Shown piece after piece: positions 16,418 to 24,287 of a DNA stretch of 45,927 bases (its first letter is position 1; every line of letters begins with the position of its first letter). Where the stretch lies: assembly GCA_018711925.1 (NCBI GenBank), contig DVHR01000052.1, positions 1 through 45,927 on the forward strand. The letters run 5' to 3'. The notes under the pieces were generated by a model that saw only the letters and a list, made by a program, of their open reading frames with translations, was not told the DNA's origin and did no database searches. The DNA comes from Candidatus Coprenecus pullicola (lineage in GTDB: Bacteria; Bacteroidota; Bacteroidia; Bacteroidales; UBA932). A program made the translations under genes and the position numbers.

Positions 16418-17491
16418 ATGGCAGAAAAGATTCTTATGAAAGGTAACGAAGCCATCGCATACGGAGCCATTGACTGCGGATGCGACGGATACTTCGGATA
16501 CCCCATCACCCCTCAGTCTGAGGTGATGGAAACCCTTATGAAAGTACAGCCCTGGGAGACCACCGGTATGGTAGTGCTCCAGGCCGAGAGTGAGACATCA
16601 TCCATCAACATGGTATACGGCGGTGCCTGCTGCGGAAAGAAGGTAATGACCTCCTCTTCCAGCCCCGGAATCAGCCTCATGTGCGAGGGTCTGAGCTATA
16701 TCGCCGGAGCCGAGTTGCCCTGCGTCGTAGTGAACGTAATGCGCGGAGGTCCGGGTCTGGGAACCATACAGCCCAGCCAGGGAGACTACTTCCAGACCGT
16801 AAAGGGAGGCGGACACGGTGACTACCATCCCATCGTACTCGCCCCCGCATCCGCTCAGGACATGTACGACTTCGTGGGTGAGGCATTTGACCTCGCTTTC
16901 AAATACCGCAATCCTGCCATCATCCTCGGTGACGGTGTCATCGGACAGATGATGGAGAAGGTGGAACTCCGTCCCGCCAAGCCCCGCCGTACAGACGAGG
17001 AGATCCGCGCCCTGTGCGACTCATGGGCAACCATAGGCAACACAGGCCGCCACGGCAACACCATCACCTCCCTTGCCCTCGACCCTCAGGTACAGGAGAA
17101 CTTCAACATCAAGCTCCAGAAGAAGTACGCCGAGATCGAGGCCAACGAGGTCCGCTACTCGACCTACATGACAGACGACGCCGAGTATCTGATCGTAGCC
17201 TTCGGCTGTATGTCCCGTATCGGCGAGAAGGTAGTGGAGCTGGCACGCGAGGAAGGCATACGCCTCGGACTGCTGCGCCCCATCACCCTCTACCCTTTCC
17301 CCAAGAAGGAGATTGACTCACTCGTACCCCAGCTCAAGAACATCCTCTCCCTCGAGCTCAACGCAGGCCAGATGGTCGAGGACATCAGGCTGGTGGTCAA
17401 CGGACGAATCCCTGTAAACTTCTACGGCCGTCAGGGCGGTATGATTCCTGACCCCGAGGAGATCCTGGAAGTCTTCAAAAAAACTATGTAA
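16418..17491 (+). CDS. vorB: 2-ketoacid:ferredoxin oxidoreductase, alpha subunit (VorB-like)
   Basis: 357 aa. The N-terminus MKGNEAIAYGAIDCGCDGYFGYPITPQS is the pyrimidine-binding domain of the pyruvate/ketoisovalerate ferredoxin oxidoreductase alpha chain, followed by SSSPGISLMCEGLSYIAGAELP and, at about residue 260 onward, the transketolase C-terminal-like domain (YLIVAFGCMSRIGEKVVELA). It binds thiamine diphosphate together with the beta chain. The start is 11 bp after the delta-subunit gene. Substrate preference for branched-chain 2-oxoacids is inferred from similarity to VorB-type chains and from the neighbouring ADP-forming ligase; KorA is the alternative. Confidence 0.9.
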   Translation: MAEKILMKGNEAIAYGAIDCGCDGYFGYPITPQSEVMETLMKVQPWETTGMVVLQAESETSSINMVYGGACCGKKVMTSSSSPGISLMCEGLSYIAGAELPCVVVNVMRGGPGLGTIQPSQGDYFQTVKGGGHGDYHPIVLAPASAQDMYDFVGEAFDLAFKYRNPAIILGDGVIGQMMEKVELRPAKPRRTDEEIRALCDSWATIGNTGRHGNTITSLALDPQVQENFNIKLQKKYAEIEANEVRYSTYMTDDAEYLIVAFGCMSRIGEKVVELAREEGIRLGLLRPITLYPFPKKEIDSLVPQLKNILSLELNAGQMVEDIRLVVNGRIPVNFYGRQGGMIPDPEEILEVFKKTM

Positions 17492-17503
17492 CACAAGGCT
17501 ATT

Positions 17504-18268
17504 ATGATGGACATTAACGAAATAATCAAACCTGAGAACAAGGTTTACGGCAAAACCCCCGTACTTAAAGACAATATCCTCCATTACTGCCCCGGCTGCT
17601 CCCATGGCGTAGTGCACAAGATTATAGCTGAGGTCATCGAGGAGATGGGCATCCAGGACAAGACCATCGGTATATCCCCTGTAGGATGCTCCGTATTCGC
17701 ATACAACTACCTGGACATCGACTGGCAGCAGGCCGCTCACGGACGTGCTCCAGCCCTCGCGACAGCCACCAAGAGGCTCATGCCCGACAAATATGTCTTC
17801 ACATACCAGGGTGACGGCGACCTCGCTTCCATCGGTACCGCCGAGGTAATGCACGCCTGCAACCGCGGAGAGAACATCGTCATCATCTTCATCAACAACG
17901 CTATCTACGGTATGACCGGAGGTCAGATGGCCCCTACCACCCTGCTGGGACAGGTGACGGCCACCACTCCCTACGGACGTAAGGCCGAGCTCAACGGTTA
18001 TCCCCTCAAGATTACCGAGCTCATCGCCCAGCTGGAGGGCACCTGCTACGTGACCCGTCAGTCCGTACAGAACCCCGCCGCAGTGCGCAAGACCAAGAAG
18101 GCCATCCGCAAGGCATTCGAGAACTCCATGATGCATAAGGGCACCTCTTTCGTAGAGGTTGTCAGCACCTGCAACTCCGGCTGGAAGGTCACTCCCGTAG
18201 AGGCCAACAAGTGGATGGAAGAAAATATGTTCCCGTTCTATCCCCTCGGCGACATGAAGGACCGTTGA
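17504..18268 (+). CDS. vorA: 2-ketoacid:ferredoxin oxidoreductase, beta (TPP) subunit (VorA-like)
   Basis: 254 aa; the second ATG (17507) is an equal alternative start. Cluster or zinc-type Cys29 and Cys32 stand in HYCPGCSHG. The thiamine diphosphate motif runs from Gly103-Asp104-Gly105-Asp106 to Asn131-Asn132 with the usual spacing. MTGGQMAPTT is the standard beta-chain motif. The gene starts 12 bp after the alpha gene. The gap to the gamma gene is unusually long (169 bp) and contains a long hairpin that begins exactly at the stop codon. Confidence 0.91.
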   Translation: MMDINEIIKPENKVYGKTPVLKDNILHYCPGCSHGVVHKIIAEVIEEMGIQDKTIGISPVGCSVFAYNYLDIDWQQAAHGRAPALATATKRLMPDKYVFTYQGDGDLASIGTAEVMHACNRGENIVIIFINNAIYGMTGGQMAPTTLLGQVTATTPYGRKAELNGYPLKITELIAQLEGTCYVTRQSVQNPAAVRKTKKAIRKAFENSMMHKGTSFVEVVSTCNSGWKVTPVEANKWMEENMFPFYPLGDMKDR

Positions 18269-18388
18269 TTTGTTCCATAAAAGGGTAATTTCTGCGTCAT
18301 GCTTATCCCTCACATCCTCATTTAAGGAAGTAAACTCCGGTGTTCGGGATTGCGCATTCCTTGAAATTCCTCCTTTTATGAAACAAAT
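18268..18388. repeat. Long imperfect inverted repeat (hairpin) between vorA and vorC
   Basis: Arms pair ATTTGTT/AACAAAT, CATAAAAGG/CCTTTTATG, AATTTC/GAAATT, ATGC/GCAT, ATCCC/GGGAT and ACA/TGT in proper nested order, about 34 base pairs over 121 bases with small internal loops. It begins on the last base of the vorA stop codon. It has no run of T after it on the plus strand, so it is not a normal terminator. It could be a small palindromic mobile repeat or an mRNA processing/stability element that sets the gamma-subunit level. Confidence 0.8.
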
Positions 18389-18437
18389 TGAAAATACTTT
18401 TGAGATTTTTCAATCAAATTAAAATTATAATACAGAA

Positions 18438-18983
18438 ATGAAAGAAGAAATCATCATAGCAGGATTCGGAGGACAGGGAGTCCTCTCAATGGGCAAGATT
18501 CTGGCCTACTCCGGTATCATGCAGGACCAGGAAGTGGCTTGGATGCCTTCATACGGACCTGAAATGCGCGGTGGTACATGTAACGTAAGCGTTATCCTCA
18601 GTGACAAGAAGATCAGCTCTCCTATCCTGAGCAAGTTCGATACCGCCATCATCCTCAATCAGCAGTCTCTCGACAAGTTCGAGTCAAGGGTAAAGCCCGG
18701 CGGTCTGCTCGTCTATGACCCCAACGGCATCACCCACCATCCCACCCGTACCGACATCCAGATCTATAAGATCGATGCCGCAGACGAGGCTGCCAAGCTG
18801 GGTAACGCCAAGGCTTATAACATGATCGTGCTCGGAGCCTTCCTGAAGGTTAAGCCCATCGTGAAGATGGAGAACGTGACAGCCGGACTGAAGAAGTCCC
18901 TTCCACCCCGTCACCACAACCTCATCCCGATGAATGAGCAGGCCATCAAGGTCGGCATGGACGCTGTAGTCAAGGTCCGCTAA
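18438..18983 (+). CDS. vorC: 2-ketoacid:ferredoxin oxidoreductase, gamma subunit (VorC-like)
   Basis: 181 aa of the POR gamma family: IIIAGFGGQGVLSMGKILA at the N-terminus, then SYGPEMRGGTCNVSVILSD and later PPRHHNLIPMNEQAIKVG. It completes the four-chain oxidoreductase with the delta, alpha and beta genes upstream. It is separated from them by the hairpin region but has no obvious promoter of its own, so it is probably on the same transcript. A strong hairpin follows the stop codon. Confidence 0.92.
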   Translation: MKEEIIIAGFGGQGVLSMGKILAYSGIMQDQEVAWMPSYGPEMRGGTCNVSVILSDKKISSPILSKFDTAIILNQQSLDKFESRVKPGGLLVYDPNGITHHPTRTDIQIYKIDAADEAAKLGNAKAYNMIVLGAFLKVKPIVKMENVTAGLKKSLPPRHHNLIPMNEQAIKVGMDAVVKVR

Positions 18984-19002
18984 TCCGCGCTAAAGCAAAC
19001 TT

Positions 19003-19051
19003 AAAGGGAGGTGTGTTGAAATGCAGATTTTGGCACATCTCCTTTTATTTT
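19003..19051. terminator. Probable bidirectional terminator
   Basis: AAAGGGAGGTGTG (19003-19015) pairs with CACATCTCCTTTT (19034-19046) over 13 positions including two G-T pairs, loop of 18, followed by TTTTATTTT. It starts 20 bases after the vorC stop and lies at the 3' end of the convergent ORF6N remnant. Confidence 0.7.
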
Positions 19052-19320
19052 CCGCCCCTTTTCAGTAAACGCTTTTGCAGCACAGATGAATACTTGAGTT
19101 TATCAAGGCGGTCAAAATTTTTGACCACCTCCTGCTTTTCATCGACATCGAGCTGCAGTATATACCCATACGGAAATTTCTTCGGATTGTTTCTGACCGC
19201 CTGATTGATTTCCTTTGTCTCTACTCCGTAAATCTCCGCCACCGCAAAGTCCAGGATGACATCCTGCCCTCTCAGGCGCACGATTTTGTCTTTCACCGAC
19301 TTGTTTTCCAATATTCCCAT
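19045..19320 (-). pseudogene. ORF6N-domain protein remnant with frameshift
   Basis: From the ATG at 19320 the product opens like phage/mobile-element ORF6N-domain proteins: DKIVRLRGQDVILDFAVAEIYGVETKEINQAVRNNPKKFP, then YILQLDVDEKQEVVKNFDRLDKLKYSS. After that the reading frame ends in VLQKRLLKRGGK. In the neighbouring frame the same DNA reads AKAFTEKG, which is the family's normal continuation (PKAFTEKG). So a frameshift lies at about 19065-19080 and the rest of the gene is missing. Intact relatives are DNA-binding antirepressor-like proteins of roughly 150-300 aa. Confidence 0.7.
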
Positions 19321-19572
19321 AGTTTCTGATTTTGCTACAAAATTACCTATTGTCAATAACCGAAAACAGAACCTAAAAATTCGGCGCAACTTTTAGCTGT
19401 TTTTATAATTTTACGTTTTTATAACAATCCAGCAACGAGAAAAGACTGGCCGCCCTCGGCTCCAGAGGGAGGATCCAATCTTCCGCCTGCTGGATTTGAT
19501 CCAGTTTACCCCTTCGGAAGGAGTACAGGGGATTGTTGTCTTTGTGGTATTGGGTGCAGAACTCAGTAGAGT

Positions 19573-19622
19573 TGACACGGGTGTCAGGGTGGATGCCGGA
19601 CACGGATGTTGGTGCGGATGTT
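19573..19622 (+). promoter_or_regulatory. Candidate operator: inverted repeat plus 12-bp-spaced direct repeats
   Basis: The inverted repeat TGACAC-GG-GTGTCA is centred about 56 bases before the -7 box. Two CGGATGTT copies repeat with a 12-base period and reach into the -33 region. Such spacing is typical of regulator binding on one face of the helix. The regulator is unknown; no E. coli-type LexA box is seen. Confidence 0.4.
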
Positions 19623-19635
19623 CTGTGTTTTTTTA

Positions 19636-19643
19636 TAAATTTG
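19636..19643 (+). promoter_or_regulatory. -7 promoter element for the thioesterase-umuDC operon
   Basis: TAAATTTG matches TAnnTTTG and lies 38 bases before the ATG at 19682. Confidence 0.6.
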
Positions 19644-19681
19644 CGGCACATTAACGTTCGTTGATAAAAATAACAAACTAA

Positions 19682-20068
19682 ATGGCAACAAATGATATCA
19701 AAGTCGGTATATCCGGCACATCGACAACGAAAGTATGCAAGGAGAACTGTGCCTCGCTCATGGGCTCGGGCGCTTTGGATGTATTTGCGACACCGTCAGT
19801 AGTGGCATATATGGAAATGGCCGCCTGCTATGCGGTCAATGACCTGCTCGAAGAGGGGCTCTCGACCGTAGGTACAAAGATTGACATCGCACACATCAAG
19901 GCTTCCCCGATAGGTGAGACCATCACTGCCAAAGCCACTCTCAAGGAGATTGACGGCCGTCGCCTGGTCTTCGATGTGACTGCCAGCGACTCCAAGGGAG
20001 AAATAGCCAATGGTACCCACGAGCGGTTCATCATCAAGGTGGACAAGTTCCTGGCCAAGTTGCAGTAG
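19682..20068 (+). CDS. Hotdog-fold thioesterase, fluoroacetyl-CoA thioesterase (FlK)-like
   Basis: 128 aa. The family signatures GSGALDVFATPSVVAYMEMAA, VGTKIDIAHIKASPIGE and GEIANGTHERFII are all present. Thr37, Glu45, Gly64 and His71 have exactly the spacing (8, 19 and 7) of the catalytic Thr42, Glu50, Gly69 and His76 in Streptomyces FlK, so hydrolytic activity on a short acyl-CoA thioester is likely. Most relatives do not act on fluoroacetyl-CoA; the natural substrate is open. It is the first gene of an operon with umuD (12 bp downstream) and umuC, an unexpected pairing of a metabolic hydrolase with DNA-damage functions. Confidence 0.87.
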   Translation: MATNDIKVGISGTSTTKVCKENCASLMGSGALDVFATPSVVAYMEMAACYAVNDLLEEGLSTVGTKIDIAHIKASPIGETITAKATLKEIDGRRLVFDVTASDSKGEIANGTHERFIIKVDKFLAKLQ

Positions 20069-20080
20069 GAAGATTTCCAA

Positions 20081-20518
20081 ATGGATAAAGAGGATACCAT
20101 ATCCCGCTCCGGCAGTTCGGAGTCCGACGAAAAGCAGCAGCCTCCCAGGCTCTTCGAGTCCATCCATGCGGGCTTTCCCTCTCCTGCCGAGGACATTCCG
20201 GGAACGGCTCTGGACATCAACAGGCTGGTCGTCAAGAATCCGGCATCGACATTCTTTGCCAGGGTCAGCGGGGACAGCATGGAAGGAGACGGCATACGCG
20301 ACGGGGACATCCTGGTCGTGGACAAGTCAGAGGAGCCTCGCGACGGAGCCATTGCCGTGTGTTTCATCAACGGGGAGTTCACTGTCAAAAGGCTGAAAAT
20401 CAGCGATGGCTGCATCACCCTGTTGCCTTCCAATCCCAGATACAAGGCCATAACGGTCCGCGAAGGGGATGACCTTACCATCTGGGGCATAGTCCGCTAT
20501 GTCATAAAGAAAGTCTGA
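20081..20518 (+). CDS. umuD: UmuD-like S24 self-cleaving protein
   Basis: 145 aa. The cleavage site is Ala30-Gly31 (SIHAGFPSPAED), the nucleophile Ser66 is in RVSGDSMEGDG and the general base Lys103 is in FTVKRL. The distances of 36 and 37 residues equal those in E. coli UmuD (Cys24-Gly25, Ser60, Lys97). It should be cleaved after RecA filament formation to UmuD', the partner of the UmuC polymerase. It lies 10 bp upstream of umuC in the same operon. There is no N-terminal DNA-binding domain, so it is not LexA. Confidence 0.93.
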   Translation: MDKEDTISRSGSSESDEKQQPPRLFESIHAGFPSPAEDIPGTALDINRLVVKNPASTFFARVSGDSMEGDGIRDGDILVVDKSEEPRDGAIAVCFINGEFTVKRLKISDGCITLLPSNPRYKAITVREGDDLTIWGIVRYVIKKV

Positions 20519-20528
20519 GGTATCTGTC

Positions 20529-21797
20529 ATGTACGCCTTAGCCGACTGCAATAACTTCTTCGTAAGCTGCGAGCGGGTCTTCAGACCGGATCTGGAAGGC
20601 CGGCCTGTAGTAGTACTTTCCAACAACGACGGCTGCGCCATAGCCCGCTCAAACGAGGCTAAGAAACTGGGAATAAAAATGGGACAGCCGATGTTCGAGT
20701 TCAGGCACTTGGTTGAGTCAGGTGCCGTCACAGTCTTCTCTTCCAATTTCTCTCTCTACGGGGATATGTCCAGACGGGTGCAGATGACCCTGTCCATGTT
20801 CTCTCCGGCCATTGAAGTATATTCCATCGACGAGTCTTTCATAGACCTGCGCGGCATGAGCCCTGACACAGACTTTGACCGATGGGCAAAGAATGTGTCC
20901 CGCGAATGCCTACGCTGCACCGGCATCCCGGTCAGCGTAGGAGTCTCACCTACCAAGACACTCGCGAAGATCGCGTCCAAACTGTGCAAGCAGTATCCCG
21001 CGACAAGGGGCGGATGCTGGATGCACCGAAAACAGGATGTGGAAAAGGTACTGAGGACATTCCCGATTGAGGATATCTGGGGCATCGGCCGGCGCTACTC
21101 CAAACGGTTCAGGGGATATTTCGGGATGAACACGGCCTGGGACTTTTATACCAAAGACGAAGGATGGGTTAATGGAGAGATGGGCATCGGCGGAGTGCGG
21201 ACCTGGAAGGAACTTCACGGCATACCGTGCATCGAATTCGAGGACACGGAGCAGGCTAAAAAGCAGATCATGATCTCCAGGACTTTCGCCAAGGACATAA
21301 CGGATCCGGAAGACCTCTCAGCACAGGTCTCCATGTTCTGTGCCATGGCCGTAGAAAAGCTTCGGAAACAAGGTTCATGCTGCGGCAATGTAACGACATT
21401 CATCACTACCAACCGGTTTCACAAGGACAACGGACGCTTTCAGTTCGAAAGCCGGCTGACTCAATTTCCTACGTCCACGGACAGTACAATAGAGATCAAC
21501 GCCGCCGTCATGAAGACACTTCAGGAAATGTTCCGCAAAGGATACGGTTATAAGAGAGCCGGAGTAGTCCTCGGCGACATCATTCCTGCCGACAAAGTAC
21601 AGATGGCTTTCTTCGACGACATTGACAGGGAAAGACATGCCAGACTGATGAACGTGATTGACAGCATAAACCGTCGGGACGGACGTAACACCATAGGTGT
21701 GGCCTCACAGTCCCTGGACGGTATAAAAATGAACAGGGAGCACCTGTCTCCCTGTTATACCACCGAATGGAACGACATACTTGTCGTCCATTGCTGA
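20529..21797 (+). CDS. umuC: UmuC-like Y-family DNA polymerase (Pol V catalytic subunit)
   Basis: 422 aa. The palm carboxylates lie in MYALADCNNFFVSCERVF and YSIDESFIDL, with VLSNNDGCAIARSNEAK as the usual UmuC finger motif. The helix-hairpin region WGIGRRYSKRF follows, then the little-finger domain and a C-terminal region of full length. It performs error-prone lesion bypass with UmuD'2. It is convergent with rny, with only 8 bp between the stop codons. Confidence 0.95.
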   Translation: MYALADCNNFFVSCERVFRPDLEGRPVVVLSNNDGCAIARSNEAKKLGIKMGQPMFEFRHLVESGAVTVFSSNFSLYGDMSRRVQMTLSMFSPAIEVYSIDESFIDLRGMSPDTDFDRWAKNVSRECLRCTGIPVSVGVSPTKTLAKIASKLCKQYPATRGGCWMHRKQDVEKVLRTFPIEDIWGIGRRYSKRFRGYFGMNTAWDFYTKDEGWVNGEMGIGGVRTWKELHGIPCIEFEDTEQAKKQIMISRTFAKDITDPEDLSAQVSMFCAMAVEKLRKQGSCCGNVTTFITTNRFHKDNGRFQFESRLTQFPTSTDSTIEINAAVMKTLQEMFRKGYGYKRAGVVLGDIIPADKVQMAFFDDIDRERHARLMNVIDSINRRDGRNTIGVASQSLDGIKMNREHLSPCYTTEWNDILVVHC

Positions 21798-21805
21798 CAC
21801 TTGCA

Positions 21806-23347
21806 CTATTTTGCAAAAGCTACTGAACGGGTCTCCCTGATGACAGTTATCTTGACCTGACCTGGATAGACCATCTCGTTCTGAATCTTACGGGCAATCT
21901 CATTCGAAAGCATCTCCGCCTCTGCATCGCTGACCTGTTCAGCTCCCACAATAACCCTCAGCTCACGTCCGGCCTGGATAGCGTATGTCTTAGTCACACC
22001 CGGATACGACATCGCTATCGCCTCCATATCCTTGAGACGCTTGATATACGACTCGATAACCTCACGGCGGGCACCAGGCCTTGCTCCCGAAATAGCGTCA
22101 CCTACCAGAACGATAGGAGATATCAGGGACATCATCTCCACCTCCTCGTGGTGCGCTCCTATGGCATTGCATACCTCCGGTTTCTCCTTGTACTTCTCAG
22201 CCAGCTTCATACCCAGGATAGCATGAGGCAGCTCAGAATCCTCCTCCGAGACTTTTCCGATATCGTGCAGCAGACCGGCACGTTTGGCCGTCTTTGGATT
22301 GAGTCCCAGCTCAGCCGCCATGGTCGCGCAGATGTTGGCAACCTCACGGGAGTGCTGCAGCAGGTTCTGACCGTATGAGGAGCGGTATTTCATCCTTCCA
22401 ACCAACTTGACCAGCTCGGCATGAAGCCCGTGTATGCCCAGATCGATGCAGGTTCTCTTACCTGTCTCCATAATCTCGTCATCCAGCTGCTTTCTGACTT
22501 TCTCCACCACTTCCTCAATACGCGCGGGATGGATACGCCCGTCTGTCACCAACTGGTGCAGGGCCAGACGTGCAACCTCCCTGCGGACTGGATCAAAGGC
22601 CGAGAGCAGAATAGCCTCAGGAGTATCGTCCACGACTATCTCCACTCCGGTCGCCGCCTCCAGAGCACGTATATTACGGCCCTCACGGCCTATGATACGG
22701 CCTTTCATCTCGTCATTCTCTATATTGAATACGGTAACGGCGTTCTCAATGGCCGTTTCCGGCGCTATGCGCTGTATGGTATTGATGACAATCCTCTTGG
22801 CCTCCTTTCCGGCAGTCATCCTGGCCTCGTCCATCACGTCGTTGATATAGGACATCGCCTGGGTCTTGGCCTCCTCCTTCATAGTCTCCATCAGGACATC
22901 CTTCGCCTCGGCGGCGGACATTCCGGCCAGACTCTCAAGCTTCTCGACAGCGTCCTTATGGAGCTTGTCGTATTCCTCGGCCTTTCGGTTCACTACCTCC
23001 ACCTGAGCCTTCAGATTCTCCCTTACGACATCGGCCTCACGCTGCTTGCGCTGAAGGTCAGAATACTGTTGGTTAAGCTGCATCTCCTTCTGTTTCAACT
23101 TATTCTCCGACTGTTGAATCTGGGAGTTCTTCTCGTTGATGTAACGCTCGTGCTCGCCCTTCAGCTGAAGGAACTTCTCCTTGGCCTGAAAGATCTTCTC
23201 CTTTTTGATATTCTCGCCTTCCTGCTCGGCTTCCCTTATTATCTTGTCAGCCTGCTTTTTCCTGGCAGTCTTCATGACAAAAAGGGTAACTGCCACGGCT
23301 ATTGCGGCTACAGCTATCAATAAAATAATCACTAATGAAATCTGCAT
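21806..23347 (-). CDS. rny: Ribonuclease Y
   Basis: 513 aa. An N-terminal membrane helix (about residues 3-23) is followed by a long charged coiled coil (about 30-170), a KH domain around 200-270 ([19 protein letters not shown]) and an HD domain ([20 protein letters not shown]). It is a membrane-bound endoribonuclease that starts decay of many mRNAs. Length is standard. The product reads through to TRSVAFAK at the end. It lies downstream of zapA with a structured RNA region between them. Confidence 0.96.
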   Translation of the reverse strand: MQISLVIILLIAVAAIAVAVTLFVMKTARKKQADKIIREAEQEGENIKKEKIFQAKEKFLQLKGEHERYINEKNSQIQQSENKLKQKEMQLNQQYSDLQRKQREADVVRENLKAQVEVVNRKAEEYDKLHKDAVEKLESLAGMSAAEAKDVLMETMKEEAKTQAMSYINDVMDEARMTAGKEAKRIVINTIQRIAPETAIENAVTVFNIENDEMKGRIIGREGRNIRALEAATGVEIVVDDTPEAILLSAFDPVRREVARLALHQLVTDGRIHPARIEEVVEKVRKQLDDEIMETGKRTCIDLGIHGLHAELVKLVGRMKYRSSYGQNLLQHSREVANICATMAAELGLNPKTAKRAGLLHDIGKVSEEDSELPHAILGMKLAEKYKEKPEVCNAIGAHHEEVEMMSLISPIVLVGDAISGARPGARREVIESYIKRLKDMEAIAMSYPGVTKTYAIQAGRELRVIVGAEQVSDAEAEMLSNEIARKIQNEMVYPGQVKITVIRETRSVAFAK

Positions 23348-23415
23348 ATCTGTAATTTTTATATATTGAGTTATTGTTCCAACTATACAAAAAATTACGA
23401 CAAGAATGCAGTTGT

Positions 23416-23610
23416 AAAGAAAAAGCCGTTAGAACACTGTTTATCAGAAAAACCTAAAAAAATAGGATTTGAGCTCCGATTGCGGACTCAGACTTCCAAC
23501 GTCCGGTAAAACCGAATCCCCTTGCGGGTAACCCAGGCCTGTCTTCATCCATCGAGTTGGCTCTGTATTGTTAAAAATGTTGATTTTCGCAAAGAGCGAT
23601 CTAACGGCTT
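23416..23610 (-). ncRNA. ssrS: Probable 6S RNA (RNA polymerase-binding regulatory RNA)
   Basis: In the space between zapA and rny the minus strand begins with AAGCCGTTAGA (23610-23600) and ends with its exact complement TCTAACGGCTT (23433-23423) followed by TTTCTTT. This gives a closed rod of about 195 nt. Inside, GAGC/GCTC, CGAT/ATCG, AGAC/GTCT and other short helices nest in order with bulges, as in 6S RNA. The position beside zapA matches the well-known zapA-ssrS neighbourhood in other bacteria. The 5' end lies 3 bases after the zapA stop and no consensus -7 box is seen just before it, so it may be processed from the zapA transcript. Identity is by position and shape only. Confidence 0.55.
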
Positions 23611-23613
23611 AAG

Positions 23614-23931
23614 CTATTGTTCCACATTATTTTCTATATACTCTTCCAATTGACTGTCCAAAAGCTGAATACTGTCCCGCATATCTCCCAACACTGCCTC
23701 CAACCTCGCCTTCTCCACCGCTGTCTGCACCAGCGCCACTGTCAGAAGTTCCTGATTGTCATGAAAATTCTTACGAAGCTTGAAATCCGAAAGCTTTTCC
23801 GACAGACCCTTTATCGTATTTCTGATCAGACTCTCATCCTCCTGCGGAACCGTGTACTTGAACTTACGGTCAAGTATTGTAACATTGATTACAACATTAC
23901 CCGATACCAACTTGTCCTTTTCCTCCTCCAT
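23614..23931 (-). CDS. zapA: Cell division protein ZapA
   Basis: 105 aa. The N-terminal beta domain (NVVINVTILDRKFKYTVPQEDE) is followed by the FtsZ-binding/oligomer region (SLIRNTIKGLSEKLSDFKLRK) and a C-terminal coiled coil ending in EEYIENNVEQ. ZapA bundles FtsZ filaments at the septum. Its start is 2 bp after the stop of a 104-aa coiled-coil gene, so the two are cotranscribed. Probable 6S RNA and rny lie downstream, a familiar arrangement. Confidence 0.9.
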   Translation of the reverse strand: MEEEKDKLVSGNVVINVTILDRKFKYTVPQEDESLIRNTIKGLSEKLSDFKLRKNFHDNQELLTVALVQTAVEKARLEAVLGDMRDSIQLLDSQLEEYIENNVEQ

Positions 23932-23933
23932 AA

Positions 23934-24248
23934 TCAGTTACTCAGCAATGAAATACATTTGTCAATCTCCCGCACCAGCCTGCTTATGTTCTGTTTAGCT
24001 TCTTTAACATCTACAGCAGAAGTCTCAAAGGCTCCTGCCAACTGCAACTTATCTATTTTCTGTTCTAATTCTTTAATTTTATTGTTACTATTTTCCAATC
24101 TTTCCCTGTAAGCCTCTATCTCCGAGTCCCTGCGCCCAAGCTCATCCTGCATCTGCCTGTTCTTCTCCAGAAGATTCTCATAGCGGGAAATGAAGAACTC
24201 TATCTTCCTCTTGTGCGCATCGAACAATATTTTGTAACTCTCGTCCAT
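23934..24248 (-). CDS. Small coiled-coil protein encoded upstream of zapA
   Basis: 104 aa, rich in Glu, Lys, Arg and Leu, with a nearly continuous predicted coiled coil from about residue 20 to 70 (ENLLEKNRQMQDELGRRDS, ERLENSNNKIKELEQKIDKL) and a second helix near the C-terminus. No catalytic motif. Two bases separate its stop from the zapA start. By analogy with ZapB, a coiled-coil partner of ZapA in enterics, it may be a ZapA partner at the division ring; there is no sequence proof of homology. Confidence 0.8.
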   Translation of the reverse strand: MDESYKILFDAHKRKIEFFISRYENLLEKNRQMQDELGRRDSEIEAYRERLENSNNKIKELEQKIDKLQLAGAFETSAVDVKEAKQNISRLVREIDKCISLLSN

Positions 24249-24287
24249 AATAAACTTACAGCAGGCACAAAGTTATAAAAAATTTAT

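Larger units (their letters stand above)
19321..19681. other. Intergenic region upstream of the thioesterase-umuDC operon
   Basis: 361 bp without a supported gene. It holds a perfect-armed inverted repeat TGACAC-GG-GTGTCA (19573-19586), a direct repeat CGGATGTT at 19603-19610 and 19615-19622, and a -7 box at 19636-19643. A minus-strand open frame of 82 codons here resembles nothing I know and overlaps these sites. Confidence 0.6.

Noticed and set aside
17318..18313. 331-codon minus-strand frame across vorA
   Set aside because: Antisense shadow of a gene with clear TPP motifs; the translation is low-complexity and lacks family features.
19403..19651. 82-codon minus-strand frame before the thioesterase gene
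   Set aside because: No similarity I can recognise, and it overlaps the promoter and repeats of the opposite operon.
22421..23323. 300-codon plus-strand frame antisense to rny
   Set aside because: Its Leu-rich translation is the reverse reading of the rny coiled coil, not a membrane protein.
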